Shown: positions 1 through 8,847, numbered from the stretch's first letter. The stretch: 64,000 bases of DNA from Aliidiomarina celeris (GCF_003316875.1 NZ_QMIL01000005.1:99518-163517), one strand, 5' to 3'. Notes: generated by a model from the letters alone, not told the origin. Program-made: numbers and translations.

Positions 1-612
1 ACGCTCAAGGCCGCTGAGCCTGAGAATCCCTACCGGCTCTTAGAAAGAATTGCAGAAAGGGTACTGGAGCGTATTGGTAACGAGCGCAGTAAAATAGAGG
101 CGGAGCCGAATTATTTACGTACCATCATGGCCGACGAGCTGCTGCCACATTCGGATTACGAATTTGCAGCCCGTATGGTTATGGGGCGGAATTGGCAGCG
201 CTTAAGCGAAGCACAGCAGAACGCATTTGTAGAAGCATTTCGCGACTACTTAGTAACCACGTATGCGCGGGTCTTTACCCAATACGACGAAACCAAGCAC
301 AAGCTCGAGTTTGGCCGCGAAGAAGATTATGCGAACGAGCGCCGTGTGGTGGTTCGGGGGCAGCTCATTGAAGAAGGCGGGCGTCCGCCGGTGCGGCTCG
401 ATTTCCATTTGCAACGTCGTACACCTACGTCGCCTTGGCTGGCTTTCGACTTGGTTGCTGAAGGCGTGAGCTTGCTTAATGCCCAGCAGTCTGAAATGCA
501 GGCGTCGCTCCGCCAGCGCGGTATCGACGGTACCATTGAATTGTTGCGGGAGCGGGCAAGTGTGGAGATCAACTTGAATGAAGATATCGACCTCGATAAC
601 TTCCAAGACTAA
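1..612 (+). CDS. mlaC: MlaC, phospholipid-binding ABC transport protein (5' partial)
   Basis: Periplasmic shuttle of the Mla pathway, which carries phospholipids between the outer-membrane MlaA complex and the inner-membrane MlaFEDB transporter. The frame is open from base 1, so the true start and signal peptide (roughly 25-30 residues) lie outside the window; the visible part is 203 residues. It begins with the family-typical NPYRLLERIAER and continues with YLRTIMADELLP, GRPPVRLDFHL and DLVAEGVSLL, all in MlaC order. The stop overlaps the stop of the convergent gene by 3 bases. In the usual mlaFEDCB order mlaB would follow; here it does not. The identification rests on several conserved blocks and is firm. 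Confidence 0.93.
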   Translation, partial: TLKAAEPENPYRLLERIAERVLERIGNERSKIEAEPNYLRTIMADELLPHSDYEFAARMVMGRNWQRLSEAQQNAFVEAFRDYLVTTYARVFTQYDETKHKLEFGREEDYANERRVVVRGQLIEEGGRPPVRLDFHLQRRTPTSPWLAFDLVAEGVSLLNAQQSEMQASLRQRGIDGTIELLRERASVEINLNEDIDLDNFQD

Positions 613-1610
613 CGACCGAACCACATTGCAACTTCAAGACCAAACATGTAACGCAACTTGCGTTGCTGTTCCAATTCCTCGCGGGGCCAGTGTTGCCCCG
701 CCCACACTTCTAAAAACAACCATTCGCGAAACCATTCACGGCGGTGAATAATACGGTAACCGTAGTCACGCACGGGAACCTTTGCGCTGGTTTGCCCTTG
801 AATGAAAACTTCGCCGGCAATAGCACGTTCCTCGCCATAGAGGTGAAAGAGTGCAGCCGAATTATGCCAACGCACGCCGTCTGTACGTTCGGCTAAAGTA
901 AGGTCTACACTGATGCGCGCCAGCCATGCCTCGCGCATACTGGCTTCCCAGTCGAGGCGTTCGTTCACGCCAAAACCGTCGGAGTCGCGCCAAAACAAGG
1001 TGCTGCGCACCCGTAACTGTGAGTAGTCATTGAGTTTTCGCTGCCACAAATAGCGGCCTTGGGCATATAAGTCGGCTTTAAGCCCTTTGCGTATACCCGC
1101 ACTGAAATAGAGCCGGTTGGTTTCCCCTAACTTAGGGTCAAAGCCTAAGCCAAGAATCCATTCCTCGTCGTCGGCGTACGACTGTAAAACGGACTGTTCA
1201 AAAGTGGATTGATCATTGTCGAGCACGTCGTCGAAGTTCCCGCGGCCAATAATGGCAGAGAAGCGCTCTTCGGCTTGCGGTAAACGAAATTGGGCACGAA
1301 ATCGAGATTTTACTTCCCAACCGTCGTAAGCACTCCAGCTCGGCCCAATCGACAAGCGGCCTTGCGAGTCGTAGTTGTCGTCGAAGGAACGGTCGGAACC
1401 AAAAAATTGGTCAAACCAACGTGCGGTATTGTCGACGGTATTTTCTACACCGTCTTGGAAATTGTCGATCCACGCAACATTAAGCTCCGGAAGCTCCTCT
1501 GTTTCGGTCTGCTTTTCGGGAGGATCAGCATAGGCCTTCTCGGCTGGCGCTATAAGCAAACAGGCGAGAAGCAGTTGAACTCCCAAGCTGCGGTAATCAT
1601 AAAACCTCAA
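609..1610 (-). CDS. Hypothetical exported protein, probable outer-membrane beta-barrel
   Basis: 333 residues, no family recognised. The TTG start at 1610 has GGAG 8 bases upstream; no in-frame ATG fits the signal peptide. Residues 1-28 look like a Sec signal peptide (hydrophobic LLLACLLIAPA, then AYADPP). An acidic stretch with repeated aromatic and Asp residues (WFDQFFGSDRSFDDNYDSQG) precedes long alternating polar/hydrophobic segments rich in W, Y, F and R (SRFRAQFRL, LYAQGRYLWQR, LRVRSTLFW), the pattern of amphipathic beta strands. It ends in WFGR rather than a terminal aromatic residue. It is convergent with mlaC, so a link to lipid transport would only be by position. The barrel call is inference. 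Confidence 0.6.
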   Translation of the reverse strand: MRFYDYRSLGVQLLLACLLIAPAEKAYADPPEKQTETEELPELNVAWIDNFQDGVENTVDNTARWFDQFFGSDRSFDDNYDSQGRLSIGPSWSAYDGWEVKSRFRAQFRLPQAEERFSAIIGRGNFDDVLDNDQSTFEQSVLQSYADDEEWILGLGFDPKLGETNRLYFSAGIRKGLKADLYAQGRYLWQRKLNDYSQLRVRSTLFWRDSDGFGVNERLDWEASMREAWLARISVDLTLAERTDGVRWHNSAALFHLYGEERAIAGEVFIQGQTSAKVPVRDYGYRIIHRREWFREWLFLEVWAGQHWPREELEQQRKLRYMFGLEVAMWFGR

Positions 1611-1844
1611 ATGTAAAACTCCGTTGTGCGCTCTCTAACCTACTTTACCTTCCTAGGCGATTAACATTCGACGCGAACTGAATAATGTGACGTAAAGAAT
1701 GCGTAAATGCCAGTTTTAATCGAATGAGGGTGTAGGAACTATGATATGCCCGCTGGACCCGAGAAAGCAGCAAACTATATTTGCAGCCTCTCGTGCTGCA
1801 TGCGATCATAGCGCTTTCATTTTTTGAGCCATGGATTTTGTAGT

Positions 1845-3203
1845 ATGAGCACAAGACATTTTGACTATTTAAGTATTGGCGCCGGTAGTGGCGGTATTGC
1901 CTCGGCAAATCGAGCAGCGATACGTGGTGCGAAAGCCGCCGTTATTGAAGCAAAAGCCGTGGGTGGTACCTGTGTAAACGTAGGTTGTGTTCCTAAAAAG
2001 GTTATGTGGTACGGCGCGCATATTGCTGAAGCGGTGAAATATGCTGAGGCATACGGTTTTGAGTTAGCGCAAAATGCATTTAGCTGGAATACCTTGGTGA
2101 AAAACCGAGAAGCTTATATTGAGCGCATTCACGGCAGTTATCATCGTGGCTTTCAAGGTAATGGCGTGGAATATATCGAGGGCTTTGCGTCGTTTGTAGG
2201 GCCCAATGAGGTGGAAGTAAACGGCGAACGAATTACTGCCGACCACATTACCATTGCGGTGGGTGGCCGGCCGACAATTCCAAACGTACCGGGCGCAGAA
2301 TACGGTATTGATTCGGATGGTTTCTTTGCACTCACAGAGCAACCTAAAAAAGCAGTTGTTGTTGGAGCCGGCTATATTGCGTTGGAAATTGCCGGCGTAC
2401 TGCATGCATTGGGTACAGAAGCACACTTACTGGTTCGCCAAGATCGGCCATTGCGTTATTTCGACCGCGACATTATAGACGCGCTGCTGGAACGTTTGAA
2501 ACAAGACGGCCCAGCGTTGCATACCTTCTCGGAAGTGAAATCTGTGGAGAAAGGTAACGATGGTTTGCTTACCATCACCACCATGAACGACGAAGTGATA
2601 GAACAGGTCGACTGCTTAATTTGGGCAATAGGAAGAGAGCCGACAACGGACAAAATTAACTTGCCTGCGGCTGGTGTAGAAGCAGACGAGCAAGGCTATA
2701 TTCGCACCGACAAGTATCAAAATACCAATGTAAAAGGTATTTATGCAGTGGGCGATATCACTGGCGAGGCGCAGCTTACACCGGTAGCGATAAAAGCAGG
2801 CCGATTGTTAGCAGAGCGGTTATTCAACAAGGATATGCCCGACGCCCATATGGATTACAGCTTGATTCCAACGGTAGTATTTAGCCACCCGCCGATCGGC
2901 ACCATCGGGTTAACGGAACATGAAGCGATTGCCAAGTATGGTGAAACAGAAGTAAAAGTGTACCGCTCTAGTTTTGCCGCTATGTACAATGCCATAACGC
3001 CTCATCGGGCGCTAAGCTCGTTCAAACTCGTGTGTGTGGGAACCGACGAAAAGGTGGTTGGCTTGCACGGCATTGGCGAAGGTATGGACGAAATTTTACA
3101 AGGCTTCGCGGTGGCGATGAAAATGGGCGCAACCAAAGCCGACTTCGACAGCACTGTGGCGCTTCATCCTACCTCTGCTGAGGAGTTCGTTACGCTCAGA
3201 TAA
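1845..3203 (+). CDS. gor: Glutathione-disulfide reductase
   Basis: Cytoplasmic flavoenzyme that reduces glutathione disulfide with NADPH. From the ATG at 1845 it has 452 residues ([16 protein letters not shown], a dinucleotide-binding GxGSGG motif that aligns with the start of E. coli Gor). The redox motif [16 protein letters not shown] carries the CxxxxC disulfide. A second Rossmann segment [14 protein letters not shown] binds [13 protein letters not shown] contacts FAD, and the C-terminal [13 protein letters not shown] supplies the catalytic His-Glu of the dimer partner. A TTG at 1824 would add seven residues absent from the family. A strong hairpin terminator follows at 3251-3288, so it is probably monocistronic. 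Confidence 0.97.
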   Translation: MSTRHFDYLSIGAGSGGIASANRAAIRGAKAAVIEAKAVGGTCVNVGCVPKKVMWYGAHIAEAVKYAEAYGFELAQNAFSWNTLVKNREAYIERIHGSYHRGFQGNGVEYIEGFASFVGPNEVEVNGERITADHITIAVGGRPTIPNVPGAEYGIDSDGFFALTEQPKKAVVVGAGYIALEIAGVLHALGTEAHLLVRQDRPLRYFDRDIIDALLERLKQDGPALHTFSEVKSVEKGNDGLLTITTMNDEVIEQVDCLIWAIGREPTTDKINLPAAGVEADEQGYIRTDKYQNTNVKGIYAVGDITGEAQLTPVAIKAGRLLAERLFNKDMPDAHMDYSLIPTVVFSHPPIGTIGLTEHEAIAKYGETEVKVYRSSFAAMYNAITPHRALSSFKLVCVGTDEKVVGLHGIGEGMDEILQGFAVAMKMGATKADFDSTVALHPTSAEEFVTLR

Positions 3204-3250
3204 TTGCGTAACAACGCCACGAATACTCGTTCTCCGCTTATCCGCTCTTG

Positions 3251-3288
3251 CGCCCGCTGGTCATATTTTTGTGTCAGCGGGCGTTTTT
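3251..3288 (+). terminator. Rho-independent terminator after gor
   Basis: A perfect 9-bp GC-rich stem (CGCCCGCTG at 3251-3259 with CAGCGGGCG at 3275-3283) with a 15-base loop, followed by five T. It separates gor from the repeat-protein/hydrolase unit. Confidence 0.85.
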
Positions 3289-3342
3289 GGTTTTACACTG
3301 CAAAGCACAAATTGCTTAGGCAGTGAACAAAAGGGGAACACA

Positions 3343-4038
3343 ATGAAGACTATGAATCAGTATTTACGCACCATTGTTGGCACGTCACTTATACTCGCGT
3401 TTACCAGCACAGCGGTGTTTGCAGCGTCGCCGGAAGGCGTGTGGCGGGGCAAGCTTGAAGTTCAAAATGGTATATTTTTAACCATTGGTTACACCATAGA
3501 GAACGGCGTGTTAACGCTCGACAGCCCAAATCAAGGTATGTTTGCCAAGGCGCCAACCTCGTTTACCTTGAGCGATAACGAGTTAGAATTTACCGACGCG
3601 CAATTGTCAGCGAGTTTTAAAGGTGAGTTCGAAGGTGACACGCTAACGGGAACTTTTACCCAAGGTAAAGCGTATTCGCTTACGTTGCACCGGCTCGACA
3701 GCGAAGACCTTGAGCGCATGGCATTTGAAGGCCGTTATGCCGGAGAAATGCTAGTGAATCGGCGCACTCAACTGCCTTTGCAGGTGAATGTGGCCGTTCT
3801 TCACGACGGTTATTACGCCACGCTAGACAGCCCCGCGCAGCAAAGTTACGGCATTCCGTTAACCGACTTTAGCATTGATGCAACGCAGATGAGCTTTAGC
3901 AGCCCAATGATTAGTGCAAGTTACAGCGGGACGTACGCGGAAGGAGGCTACCACGGTGACTTCCTGCAAGGTCAGAAACGTTCGCTTACGCTCAGCAAGG
4001 TTGCTCAGGGAGAGGAGCCAGCTGCTGCCCCAAAGTAA
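3343..4038 (+). CDS. Exported two-repeat beta-rich protein; N-terminal half of a probable frameshift fusion with the serine hydrolase
   Basis: 231 residues from the ATG at 3343 (AAGGGGAA Shine-Dalgarno). Residues 1-27 form a signal peptide ending VFAAS. Two similar beta-rich repeats follow, one beginning GVWRGKLEV (about 30-125) and one FEGRYAGEM (about 132-222). Each ends in a GTFTQGK/GDFLQGQ turn followed by a S-LTL strand, the pattern of the N-terminal sensor-like domain found ahead of secreted serine or alpha/beta hydrolases. The tail GEEPAAAPK reads like a linker. The frame stops at 4036-4038, only two bases before the hydrolase frame can start, inside what looks like a -1 frameshift signal. 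It could also be a free-standing secreted protein. Confidence 0.8.
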   Translation: MKTMNQYLRTIVGTSLILAFTSTAVFAASPEGVWRGKLEVQNGIFLTIGYTIENGVLTLDSPNQGMFAKAPTSFTLSDNELEFTDAQLSASFKGEFEGDTLTGTFTQGKAYSLTLHRLDSEDLERMAFEGRYAGEMLVNRRTQLPLQVNVAVLHDGYYATLDSPAQQSYGIPLTDFSIDATQMSFSSPMISASYSGTYAEGGYHGDFLQGQKRSLTLSKVAQGEEPAAAPK

Positions 4039-4079
4039 CATTGGGTGAGCATGGCGGCGCCGTTGCTCTGATCACCCAA
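4007..4079 (+). other. Candidate programmed -1 ribosomal frameshift signal
   Basis: The elements in order are as follows. A purine run AGGGAGAGGAG lies at 4007-4017. After an 11-base gap comes the heptamer C CCA AAG (4029-4035), read as Pro-Lys in the first frame, which fits the X XXY YYZ rule so both tRNAs can re-pair on CCC and AAA after slipping back one base. The UAA stop of the first frame follows at 4036. After a 5-base gap is a perfect 8-bp stem, TTGGGTGA at 4041-4048 with TCACCCAA at 4072-4079, whose loop contains further GC-rich complementarity. Layout and spacings resemble the dnaX signal. Slipping would give a 539-residue secreted hydrolase. Activity is inferred. Confidence 0.6.
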
Positions 4080-4961
4080 GCAGGTTCGGAATCTCGCTTC
4101 TTTGGCCAGCATAACGAACACACGCGTTACGAAATTGGCTCGGTAACAAAAACCATGGTGGCCTATTTACTTGCTGAAGCCATGGTCAATGAACAGTTAG
4201 TGGCTACCACACCGGTGCATACACTTTGGCCCGAAGCACCGCAAGGGGTGCCGGTAATGTCGCTTGTTACCCATACCAGCGGCATACCACGGTTACCGGA
4301 AAACCTGTTTGACGGTGCCGACATGTATAACCCCTACGCTCATTACGATAGCGCACGTATGAATCAAGCATTGGCGAGCTTAACGTTGCAAGCGCCGGTT
4401 TATGAGTATTCGAACTTTGCCTTTGGGTTACTCGGTGAGCTATTGGCAAGGCAGGCAGAAACAGATTTTGCTGCACTTATGGCTGAGCGCGTGTTTGCGC
4501 CCGCAGGCATGGCGAACAGTTATGTGGCAATGGCTAGCCACAAGGTGCACGAACAGTTAGCCGAGGGCCATGATCTATTAGGTGAAAGCACTCCCGCTTG
4601 GCGTTTTCAGGCGCTTGCAGGCGCTGGAGCTGTGGTGGCAACGCTAAGCGACATGGTGAATTATGTGCGCTTTATGCAGCAGGGGTTAGCCGAGAATCAC
4701 CCCGTAGTAGCGCAAGTACTGCAATCGCAAGACGCTTTAGGTGACTGCTGTGAGCAGGCGATGGGCTGGATTATTGCAAAAGATCCAAATGGCAAACCAT
4801 ACGCGTGGCATAACGGCCAAACCGCAGGGTTTGCAAGTTTTGTTGGTTTTTATTTAGACGGTTCGCGGGCTGTAGTGCTGTTAAATAACCAGTCAGTTAG
4901 TGTAAACGAACCCGCTTTAGCACTACTCACTGGCGAAAAGCAACTGAGCGAGCTGCCCTAG
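4041..4961 (+). CDS. Beta-lactamase-fold serine hydrolase (class C/CubicO type); C-terminal half of a probable frameshift product
   Basis: 306 residues if started at TTG 4041. The active-site set of class C beta-lactamases and DD-peptidases is present: S34-V-T-K37 (SxxK) in EIGSVTKT, Y-S-N in YEYSNF, and H-N-G in AWHNGQTAG. So it probably hydrolyses a peptide, amide or ester; the substrate is unknown. The frame has no signal peptide, no Shine-Dalgarno at a usable distance from the TTG, and only 33 residues before the SxxK serine, which is short for the fold. In the shifted frame the preceding gene runs into V-T-L-G-E-H-G-G-A-V-A-L without a stop. Translation by frameshifting, or less likely by stop-restart coupling, is therefore favoured. 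The kinase gene follows after 25 bases. Confidence 0.85.
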   Translation: MGEHGGAVALITQAGSESRFFGQHNEHTRYEIGSVTKTMVAYLLAEAMVNEQLVATTPVHTLWPEAPQGVPVMSLVTHTSGIPRLPENLFDGADMYNPYAHYDSARMNQALASLTLQAPVYEYSNFAFGLLGELLARQAETDFAALMAERVFAPAGMANSYVAMASHKVHEQLAEGHDLLGESTPAWRFQALAGAGAVVATLSDMVNYVRFMQQGLAENHPVVAQVLQSQDALGDCCEQAMGWIIAKDPNGKPYAWHNGQTAGFASFVGFYLDGSRAVVLLNNQSVSVNEPALALLTGEKQLSELP

Positions 4962-4986
4962 GCGGCTCTCTGCTTTAAGGAACCTT

Positions 4987-6081
4987 ATGCACTCTCGTTA
5001 TTATCCGCTGTATCAACTGGTAGGCTGGTTGTTGCTCTATAGCAGCCTAATGCTGAGTTTACGCACAGCCTTTGGTTTTACGCCGCTGGAATATATTTTC
5101 GGTGGTGTTTTGGTGGCAAGCGCAGGGATTTTTTCTCATGGCATGCGTTGTGGTTACCGAAAATGGAACAAAGACCAAGCGGTGGTATGGCAGTTTCTCT
5201 ACTTTTTGTTAGCAGCCCTGGTGGGGGGCGCCTTTGCCGCATGCATGCTGTTTGCTTTGGTTTTGAGCTTTGCTTATATGGGTATTATAGACCCCATTGC
5301 TACCGGGCAAACACAAGAGGTTTTTCACGCGGTGTTTTGGGCCAATGGGACTAACATGGCATTGGCCCTTATGCTGTGGAGTGGAATTTACCTTACCTTG
5401 GTAAAAGCGCGCCAGCTTCGGCTCGCGAAAGAGGCGTTGGCGAGCAGCCAGTTGCAAGTACTCGAACAGCAGTTAAGTCCTCATTTTTTGTTTAATATGA
5501 TCAATAATATTCGCGCCTTAATACTTGAAGACCCGCATCGTGCGCGAGAAAGCCTCGCTCGCCTTGCGGATATGTTGCGCTATAGCCTGCAACCTGCCGA
5601 AGGTGCACAAGTAACTGTTGCTCACGAGCTCAATATCGTGTCTGAATACATTGAGTTGTGTAAAATTCAATTTGAAGAGCGGCTGCAATTTGAAAGTGAG
5701 GCGCCTGAACATTTAAAGCAAGCGCTTATTCCACGCATGGTGTTGCAGTTGTGTGTAGAGAATGCGATTAAGCATGGTATATCTCAATGTCGCGAAGGCG
5801 GCAGCATAAGCGTTCGCCTGCGAGAAGTTGAAGGGTTTCTGTTATACATTCGGGTAGAAAACCCAGCTCCCACAGCGCAGCCCGATGCTCCTTCTTCTGG
5901 CAAAAACGAAAAAGTGGGCCTTAAGAATATTCGTGACCGGCTTGCGCTACTGTATAAAGATAAGGCGCATAAACACGACAAGGCGCTGGTGAATGTAATG
6001 CTTACTCGGCACAAGTACACTGCTGAGTACGACACTGTGGTAACTGAAATTACTTTACCGCTTGTGTTTCTCGACGACTAA
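4987..6081 (+). CDS. LytS/YehU-type sensor histidine kinase
   Basis: 364 residues; ATG with TAAGGAA upstream. Four membrane segments occupy about residues 8-135 with short loops and no obvious extracytoplasmic sensor domain. The His_kinase family motif QQLSPHFLFNMINNIRAL holds the phospho-accepting His166. An N-box (VENAIKHGISQ) and a G-rich KVGLKNIRDRL segment make up the HATPase domain. Enzymes of this family phosphorylate a LytTR response regulator, and one follows 18 bases downstream. It sits in the same unit as the secreted hydrolase and the ATP-grasp ligase, so the pair may sense envelope state or a peptide; the ligand is unknown. Confidence 0.92.
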   Translation: MHSRYYPLYQLVGWLLLYSSLMLSLRTAFGFTPLEYIFGGVLVASAGIFSHGMRCGYRKWNKDQAVVWQFLYFLLAALVGGAFAACMLFALVLSFAYMGIIDPIATGQTQEVFHAVFWANGTNMALALMLWSGIYLTLVKARQLRLAKEALASSQLQVLEQQLSPHFLFNMINNIRALILEDPHRARESLARLADMLRYSLQPAEGAQVTVAHELNIVSEYIELCKIQFEERLQFESEAPEHLKQALIPRMVLQLCVENAIKHGISQCREGGSISVRLREVEGFLLYIRVENPAPTAQPDAPSSGKNEKVGLKNIRDRLALLYKDKAHKHDKALVNVMLTRHKYTAEYDTVVTEITLPLVFLDD

Positions 6082-6099
6082 AACGAGCAGGGAGTAACC

Positions 6100-6789
6100 A
6101 TGCGAATCGCTATTGTTGACGACAGCCGATTGGCGCGGCTCGAATTAACCGAGCAGCTCAATGAATGCTCGAATTGTACGCTAGTAGGCGAGGCTGCAAA
6201 TGTGAAAGAGGCGGTTTCCTTACTTAATTCAACCCCAGTAGACGTGGTATTACTCGACATTGACTTACCCGACGGCAGTGGGTTCGATGTGCTTGAGCAA
6301 GTAAGCCACCCGCCACAGGTTATTTTTGTAACGGCGTTTAACGACTATGCAGTGAAGTCGTTTGAATACAATGCACTCGACTATTTATTAAAGCCAGTGC
6401 GGCAAGAGCGACTGCAAACAGCGCTACAAAAAGTAAGTGCAGCACAACCGAAGCTGGCTACAGAGCAGCGGATTTTTATTAAAGACAGAGAGCGCTGTTT
6501 CTTTATTCGGGTTGAAGACATTTATGCCTTCGAAGCCATGGGGAATTACACCCGTGTACACCTTGCGCAAGAGACACCGGCTGTTTATCGGCCCATTAGC
6601 CAAGTGATGGAGCGCTTGGACGAACAGCGTTTCTTTCGTGCGAGCCGAAGCTGGATTATTAACACGCACTTTATTGACAGTTTAGAGCCCACTTTAAGTG
6701 GCGGTTTTTCTGTGAACTTAGCAAATGGACTAAAAGTAGATATTTCCAAGCGCCAAGCTACAGAGTTTCGCCGCAGTTGGTCGCTGTAG
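6100..6789 (+). CDS. LytTR-family response regulator
   Basis: 229 residues; ATG with GGGAG upstream. An N-terminal receiver domain (about 1-115) has the acidic pocket IAIVDDS, the phosphorylation site Asp53 in VVLLDIDLPDG, and the conserved switch Thr and Lys in VTAFNDYAVKSF and LLKPVR. A C-terminal LytTR DNA-binding domain (about 130-229) has FIKDRERCFFI, YTRVHLAQ, RASRSWIIN and LKVDISKRQA. It is the cognate partner of the kinase just upstream and resembles BtsR/YehT and AlgR in layout. Its target promoter is likely in or near this operon, but no paired direct repeats typical of LytTR sites could be assigned by eye. Confidence 0.93.
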   Translation: MRIAIVDDSRLARLELTEQLNECSNCTLVGEAANVKEAVSLLNSTPVDVVLLDIDLPDGSGFDVLEQVSHPPQVIFVTAFNDYAVKSFEYNALDYLLKPVRQERLQTALQKVSAAQPKLATEQRIFIKDRERCFFIRVEDIYAFEAMGNYTRVHLAQETPAVYRPISQVMERLDEQRFFRASRSWIINTHFIDSLEPTLSGGFSVNLANGLKVDISKRQATEFRRSWSL

Positions 6790-6806
6790 GAAGGGAGTGC
6801 AAACCG

Positions 6807-8102
6807 TTGAAACTGAATCGTTACCAACACGCCTTGCACCTGCATGTAAACCGTGACCGAGTTCGAAATTTAAATGCCTTTGTGTTGGCTGAGGCTTTCC
6901 AAGCGGAGGGATTGGTGCCTATTTGGTACCGTTTTTTTGGATTCAAGATTCCTTGTACCACTCCCCACATAGATTTTCGCGGTGCCCACTTAGTTTCGGG
7001 AAACCGAGACGTTGCGGAGTTTCTCGGCAACAAATGGCTGTTTAAGCAACGATTAAAGCAGCAACAAATTGGTGTAGCAGAGGGTAAAGCCTTTACGGCA
7101 AGTCGTGTTGAGCAAGCCTATAGCTATTTTTCTCAATTAGAGGGTGACTGTGTCATTAAGCCTGCTTGGGGCAACCAAGGGAAGGGCGTTACTGTTGGGA
7201 TACATCCCGCTGATACCGAGCACGGCGAATTTTTGCGGGCTTTTGAGCACGCGCATGCTCATGGTCACGGAAAAAATTTAGTCATTATCGAACGGAAGTT
7301 CACCGGCGACCAAGAAGCCCGATTTCTCGTGGTCGGTGGCGAGACCATAAGTTCATTTCGTAGAACCGCCCCTACAGTTTTGGGCGATGGTGTGTCCACA
7401 ATTTCAGAGTTGATTGCAGAAAAAAACGGCATAAAAGCAGAGAACCCGAATGAATGTCGTTTACCCATTCAACTCGACGCTCATCGTTTAAAGGTGCTGA
7501 AACGTCAGGGGTTTAACGACGAGTCTGTGCCATTGGAGAATCAGTGGGTACGTATTGATTATAAGGGCAGTATTAGCGCTGGTGGCGATACGATCGAGTG
7601 CACTAAAGAGGTTCATCTCAGCTATTTCGAGATTGCTGCAAAGGTTGCGCAATTAGCAAGTCCAGTAGTGGTAGTTGGAGTGGATATTATGGCAAATGAC
7701 TTCACACAACAGGCAACGGCGGAGAACTACTGTGTATTAGAAGCCAATAGCGGACCTGCTATTACCGGGCATATTTATCCTTCGTTTGGCGAGCCTGCCG
7801 ATGTCATCAATCCGATTCTGGACTACTGCTTCGCCCATTATGAAGTGAATTATGATGATCAGACTATCTACGAAGTAGTGCCGGAAATTGTTACCCTGAA
7901 CACTCAAGTTCGATATTCGGCTATGCAGTATGTGCTCAACCTCGCAACGCAAGCTCAGGGGTTTGGGGTTGAGGTTGATACTTCTGGCAATACGCCAAAA
8001 ATTCGTGGGCCTTACAGTAGGCTGTGTTCAATTAGCCGGCTTTTTGCAAAACAATACCACCCGAGTGAAACGGCGCTGTTGTTCACGCAAGAGGAAGCAT
8101 AA
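6807..8102 (+). CDS. Cyanophycin-synthetase-like ATP-grasp ligase
   Basis: 431 residues from TTG 6807, chosen because AGGAAGGGAG lies about 10 bases upstream, just past the regulator's stop; starting earlier would overlap the regulator. An ATP-grasp fold spans about residues 65-330: NKWLFKQRLKQQQIGVAEG, then VIKPAWGNQGKGVTVGI (ATP loop), GDQEARFLVVGG, APTVLGDGVSTI and VVGVDIMAND...VLEANSGPAITGH (metal-binding Asp, Glu, Asn). This matches the ATP-grasp part of CphA and of bifunctional GshAB, but the Mur-ligase half of CphA is missing. It probably joins an amino acid or amine to a carboxylate of a small peptide. The last 80 residues, after NPILDYCF, are not recognised. Confidence 0.8.
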   Translation: MKLNRYQHALHLHVNRDRVRNLNAFVLAEAFQAEGLVPIWYRFFGFKIPCTTPHIDFRGAHLVSGNRDVAEFLGNKWLFKQRLKQQQIGVAEGKAFTASRVEQAYSYFSQLEGDCVIKPAWGNQGKGVTVGIHPADTEHGEFLRAFEHAHAHGHGKNLVIIERKFTGDQEARFLVVGGETISSFRRTAPTVLGDGVSTISELIAEKNGIKAENPNECRLPIQLDAHRLKVLKRQGFNDESVPLENQWVRIDYKGSISAGGDTIECTKEVHLSYFEIAAKVAQLASPVVVVGVDIMANDFTQQATAENYCVLEANSGPAITGHIYPSFGEPADVINPILDYCFAHYEVNYDDQTIYEVVPEIVTLNTQVRYSAMQYVLNLATQAQGFGVEVDTSGNTPKIRGPYSRLCSISRLFAKQYHPSETALLFTQEEA

Positions 8103-8130
8103 ACAACAGCACGTTTAGCCACGGTTAGGC

Positions 8131-8847
8131 TTAAAAAATTGCGTTGTGATACACCCGCTGCACGTCGTCACAGTCGTCAAGCATGTCGAGGAATTTTTCC
8201 ATCATAGGAATGTCGTCTGGGCTAATTTCTACCGAGGTTTGTGGCACAAATTGAATTTCGTCCACGTCGAACTCAATACCCTCGAAAGCATTTTGCAGGG
8301 CTGTTTTGGTGCTGAAATATTCTGTATGCGGCGCGAAAACCGTTACTTTCCCATCTTCACATTCTACGTCGGTAACGTCTACGTCGGCTTCCATTAAGGC
8401 TTCGAGCACCGTGTCTTCGTCGTTACCAGCGAAGCTGAAAATAGCGCAGTGATCAAACATGTGGCCGACGGTGCCCGGCGCGCCAATTTTGCTTTTCGTT
8501 TTGGTAAAACAATTACGCACTTCGGTAATGGTGCGGTTGGCATTGTCGGTTAAGCATTCCACAATCACCATGCAGTTACCAGGGCCAAAGCCTTCGTAGC
8601 GGGCGGGTTCATAATTTTCGCCGCCCACGCCATTGGCCTTGTCGAGCGCGTTTTGAATCACGTGTGCAGGCACTTGGTCTTTGCGTGCACGATCAATAAG
8701 GCTACGCAGGCTTAAGTTGGCGTCTGGGTCTGCACCACCAGATTTTGCCACCACATAAAGTTCACGACCATATTTACTGTAGACCTTGCTTTTTGCTGCG
8801 GCTGTTTTTGCAATTGAATCTTTGCGGTTCTGGAAGGCACGACCCAT
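8131..8847 (-). CDS. yeeN: YebC/PmpR (TACO1) family protein, YeeN type
   Basis: 238 residues. The opening [29 protein letters not shown] is spaced like YeeN rather than YebC (which starts MAGHSKW), followed by [33 protein letters not shown] and [14 protein letters not shown], and a C-terminal [22 protein letters not shown] block. Proteins of this family were described as DNA-binding regulators; more recent work ties YebC-type proteins to translation of proline-rich stretches. It is convergent with the ATP-grasp gene (28-base gap) and divergent from aer. Family assignment is firm, exact role uncertain. Confidence 0.9.
   Translation of the reverse strand: MGRAFQNRKDSIAKTAAAKSKVYSKYGRELYVVAKSGGADPDANLSLRSLIDRARKDQVPAHVIQNALDKANGVGGENYEPARYEGFGPGNCMVIVECLTDNANRTITEVRNCFTKTKSKIGAPGTVGHMFDHCAIFSFAGNDEDTVLEALMEADVDVTDVECEDGKVTVFAPHTEYFSTKTALQNAFEGIEFDVDEIQFVPQTSVEISPDDIPMMEKFLDMLDDCDDVQRVYHNAIF

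Noticed and set aside
4041-4043. TTG as an independent start for the serine hydrolase
   Set aside because: Kept only as an alternative: no Shine-Dalgarno within range, no signal peptide, and a truncated N-terminal fold.
3343-8102. A ribosomally made peptide (RiPP) cluster around the ATP-grasp ligase
   Set aside because: No short precursor gene, leader-like peptide, protease-exporter or known maturation enzyme is present in the gaps, which are only 2-25 bases.
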